DNA from: a bacterium | GTDB lineage: Bacteria; UBA6262 | Length of the DNA stretch: 12,727 nt | NCBI GenBank assembly: GCA_028716025.1 | Contig: JAQUQP010000047.1 | Location: 1-12,727 of the forward strand | Direction: 5' to 3' | In this document: in pieces, positions 12,015 through 12,727 of the stretch | Layout of the letters: the number at the start of each line of letters is the position of its first letter | How positions within the stretch are numbered: the stretch's first letter is position 1 | The notes under the pieces: model-generated | Databases searched by the model: none | What the model was told of the DNA's origin: nothing | What the model saw: the letters and a program-made list of their open reading frames with translations, nothing else | Made by a program: the position numbers and the translations under genes

Positions 12015-12599
12015 TTATTTATGCTCTTTAATAATATCATCCACTAAACCATATTCTTTAGCTTCTTCCGCGCTCATAAAATAATCGCGGTCAGTATCTT
12101 TCTTTACCCGTTCCACAGACTGTCCGGTATGGGTGGAGATCAATTCATTGATCTTATCCTGCATCCGCAATATTTCCTTGGCCTGGATCCCGATATCACT
12201 GGCCTGTCCCTGCACGCCCCCCAGCGGTTGGTGTATCATCACCCTGGCATTCGGCAGGACAAATCTCTTGCCTTTGGTGCCGCAGGACAGCAAAACAGCG
12301 GCCATACTGGCGGCCTGCCCCATGCAAATAGTTGATACTGCCGGCTTGATGAACTGGATCGTATCATAGATAGCCAATCCTGCCGTCACTGAACCGCCGG
12401 GTGAATTAATATAAAGGGAAATGTCCTTACTCGAGTCTTCAGCAGCCAAAAACAACAACTGGGCAATGATCAAATTGGCTACGTCATCATCGATCGGTGT
12501 ACCTATAAAGATTATCCTGTCCTTTAATAGCCGGGAATAAATATCAAACGCTCTCTCGCCGCGTTGCGATTGCTCCACTACCATCGGTATTAAACTCAT
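12015..12599 (-). CDS. clpP: ATP-dependent Clp protease proteolytic subunit ClpP
   Basis: A 194-residue serine peptidase, full length with almost no propeptide ([20 protein letters not shown]). The catalytic triad is complete: S98 (GQAASMA), H123 (MIHQP) and D172 ([11 protein letters not shown]). The oxyanion-region glycines SPGGSV (66-71) are present. The start is supported by GGGGAGG 6 bases upstream. It forms a 14-subunit chamber that needs an unfoldase (ClpX, ClpA or ClpC) not found in this window. It sits 12 bp after tig and 15 bp before lon, one operon. Confidence 0.99.
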   Translation of the reverse strand: MSLIPMVVEQSQRGERAFDIYSRLLKDRIIFIGTPIDDDVANLIIAQLLFLAAEDSSKDISLYINSPGGSVTAGLAIYDTIQFIKPAVSTICMGQAASMAAVLLSCGTKGKRFVLPNARVMIHQPLGGVQGQASDIGIQAKEILRMQDKINELISTHTGQSVERVKKDTDRDYFMSAEEAKEYGLVDDIIKEHK

Positions 12600-12611
12600 G
12601 GGAAACCTCCC

Positions 12612-12727
12612 CTATTTATCTTTTTTCTCTTCTTTACTCTTCTTCTTAGCTTTTACTTCCGTTATCTGCGCGCTGTCAGTCAGGAACTTGAATACTTTAT
12701 CCTCGATCATTTGGCTGATTATCTGGC
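12612..12727 (-). CDS. tig: Trigger factor, C-terminal end (runs off the right edge)
   Basis: The last 38 codons of an open frame entering from the right edge and ending in TAG at 12614-12612. The visible tail reads IISQMIEDKVFKFLTDSAQI, then TEVKAKKK and a lysine/glutamate-rich end SKEEKKDK. The VFKFLTDSAQITEV pattern with a charged tail is characteristic of trigger factor C-termini, and tig lies directly upstream of clpP in many bacteria. Trigger factor is the ribosome-bound chaperone and prolyl isomerase. The identification leans on position plus this short tail. Confidence 0.85.
   Translation of the reverse strand, partial: QIISQMIEDKVFKFLTDSAQITEVKAKKKSKEEKKDK

Overview
This is a 12.7 kb window in which every recognised gene lies on the minus strand. 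It reads like a compact genome of an anaerobic (or oxygen-sensitive) diderm bacterium. A TonB-dependent receptor implies an outer membrane, and an hybrid-cluster-protein module implies a low-oxygen lifestyle. The gene set (trigger factor-ClpP-Lon, DUF1015, a tRNA cluster with FmdB-type and DUF948 proteins, short tandem repeats in spacers) resembles uncultivated lineages such as Candidatus Omnitrophota. That placement is an inference from gene content and style, not shown by any marker here.

Layout in the direction of transcription (right to left). (1) 12727-9651 is a protein quality-control operon: the C-terminal end of trigger factor, clpP and lon, with 12-15 bp gaps and good ribosome binding sites. 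clpX, which sits between clpP and lon in many bacteria, is absent. A DUF1015 protein (9622-8348) follows lon. (2) 8305-5608 holds seven tRNA genes in the order Lys, Glu, Val, Asp, Phe, Arg, His. Three small proteins are interleaved: an FmdB-type zinc ribbon, a DUF948 membrane protein and a single-domain response regulator. A near-consensus sigma70-type promoter precedes tRNA-Lys. The spacers are rich in perfect hairpins, 7-bp tandem repeats, a duplicated piece of the tRNA-Asp 3' end, and direct repeats. (3) 5534-3508 encodes an exported PIG-L/LmbE-type deacetylase overlapping (TAATG) a GNAT acetyltransferase. (4) 3488-661 is a self-contained stress module: a strong promoter, an Rrf2-family regulator with three cysteines, a 4Fe-4S ferredoxin-like protein and hybrid cluster protein (Hcp). 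(5) A terminator-like hairpin follows, then the start of a TonB-dependent receptor that runs off the left edge.

The most cohesive system is the Rrf2-ferredoxin-Hcp operon. The likely logic is that an Fe-S or thiol-containing repressor senses NO or redox stress, and the ferredoxin-like protein feeds electrons to Hcp, which reduces NO (or hydroxylamine). Its promoter lies so close to the start codon that the message should be leaderless or nearly so. I found no CRISPR array, transposase, phage gene or obviously new multi-gene system. The less explained parts are the tRNA spacers and the repeat families shared between distant spacers. No stretch of more than 300 bases lacks a gene.
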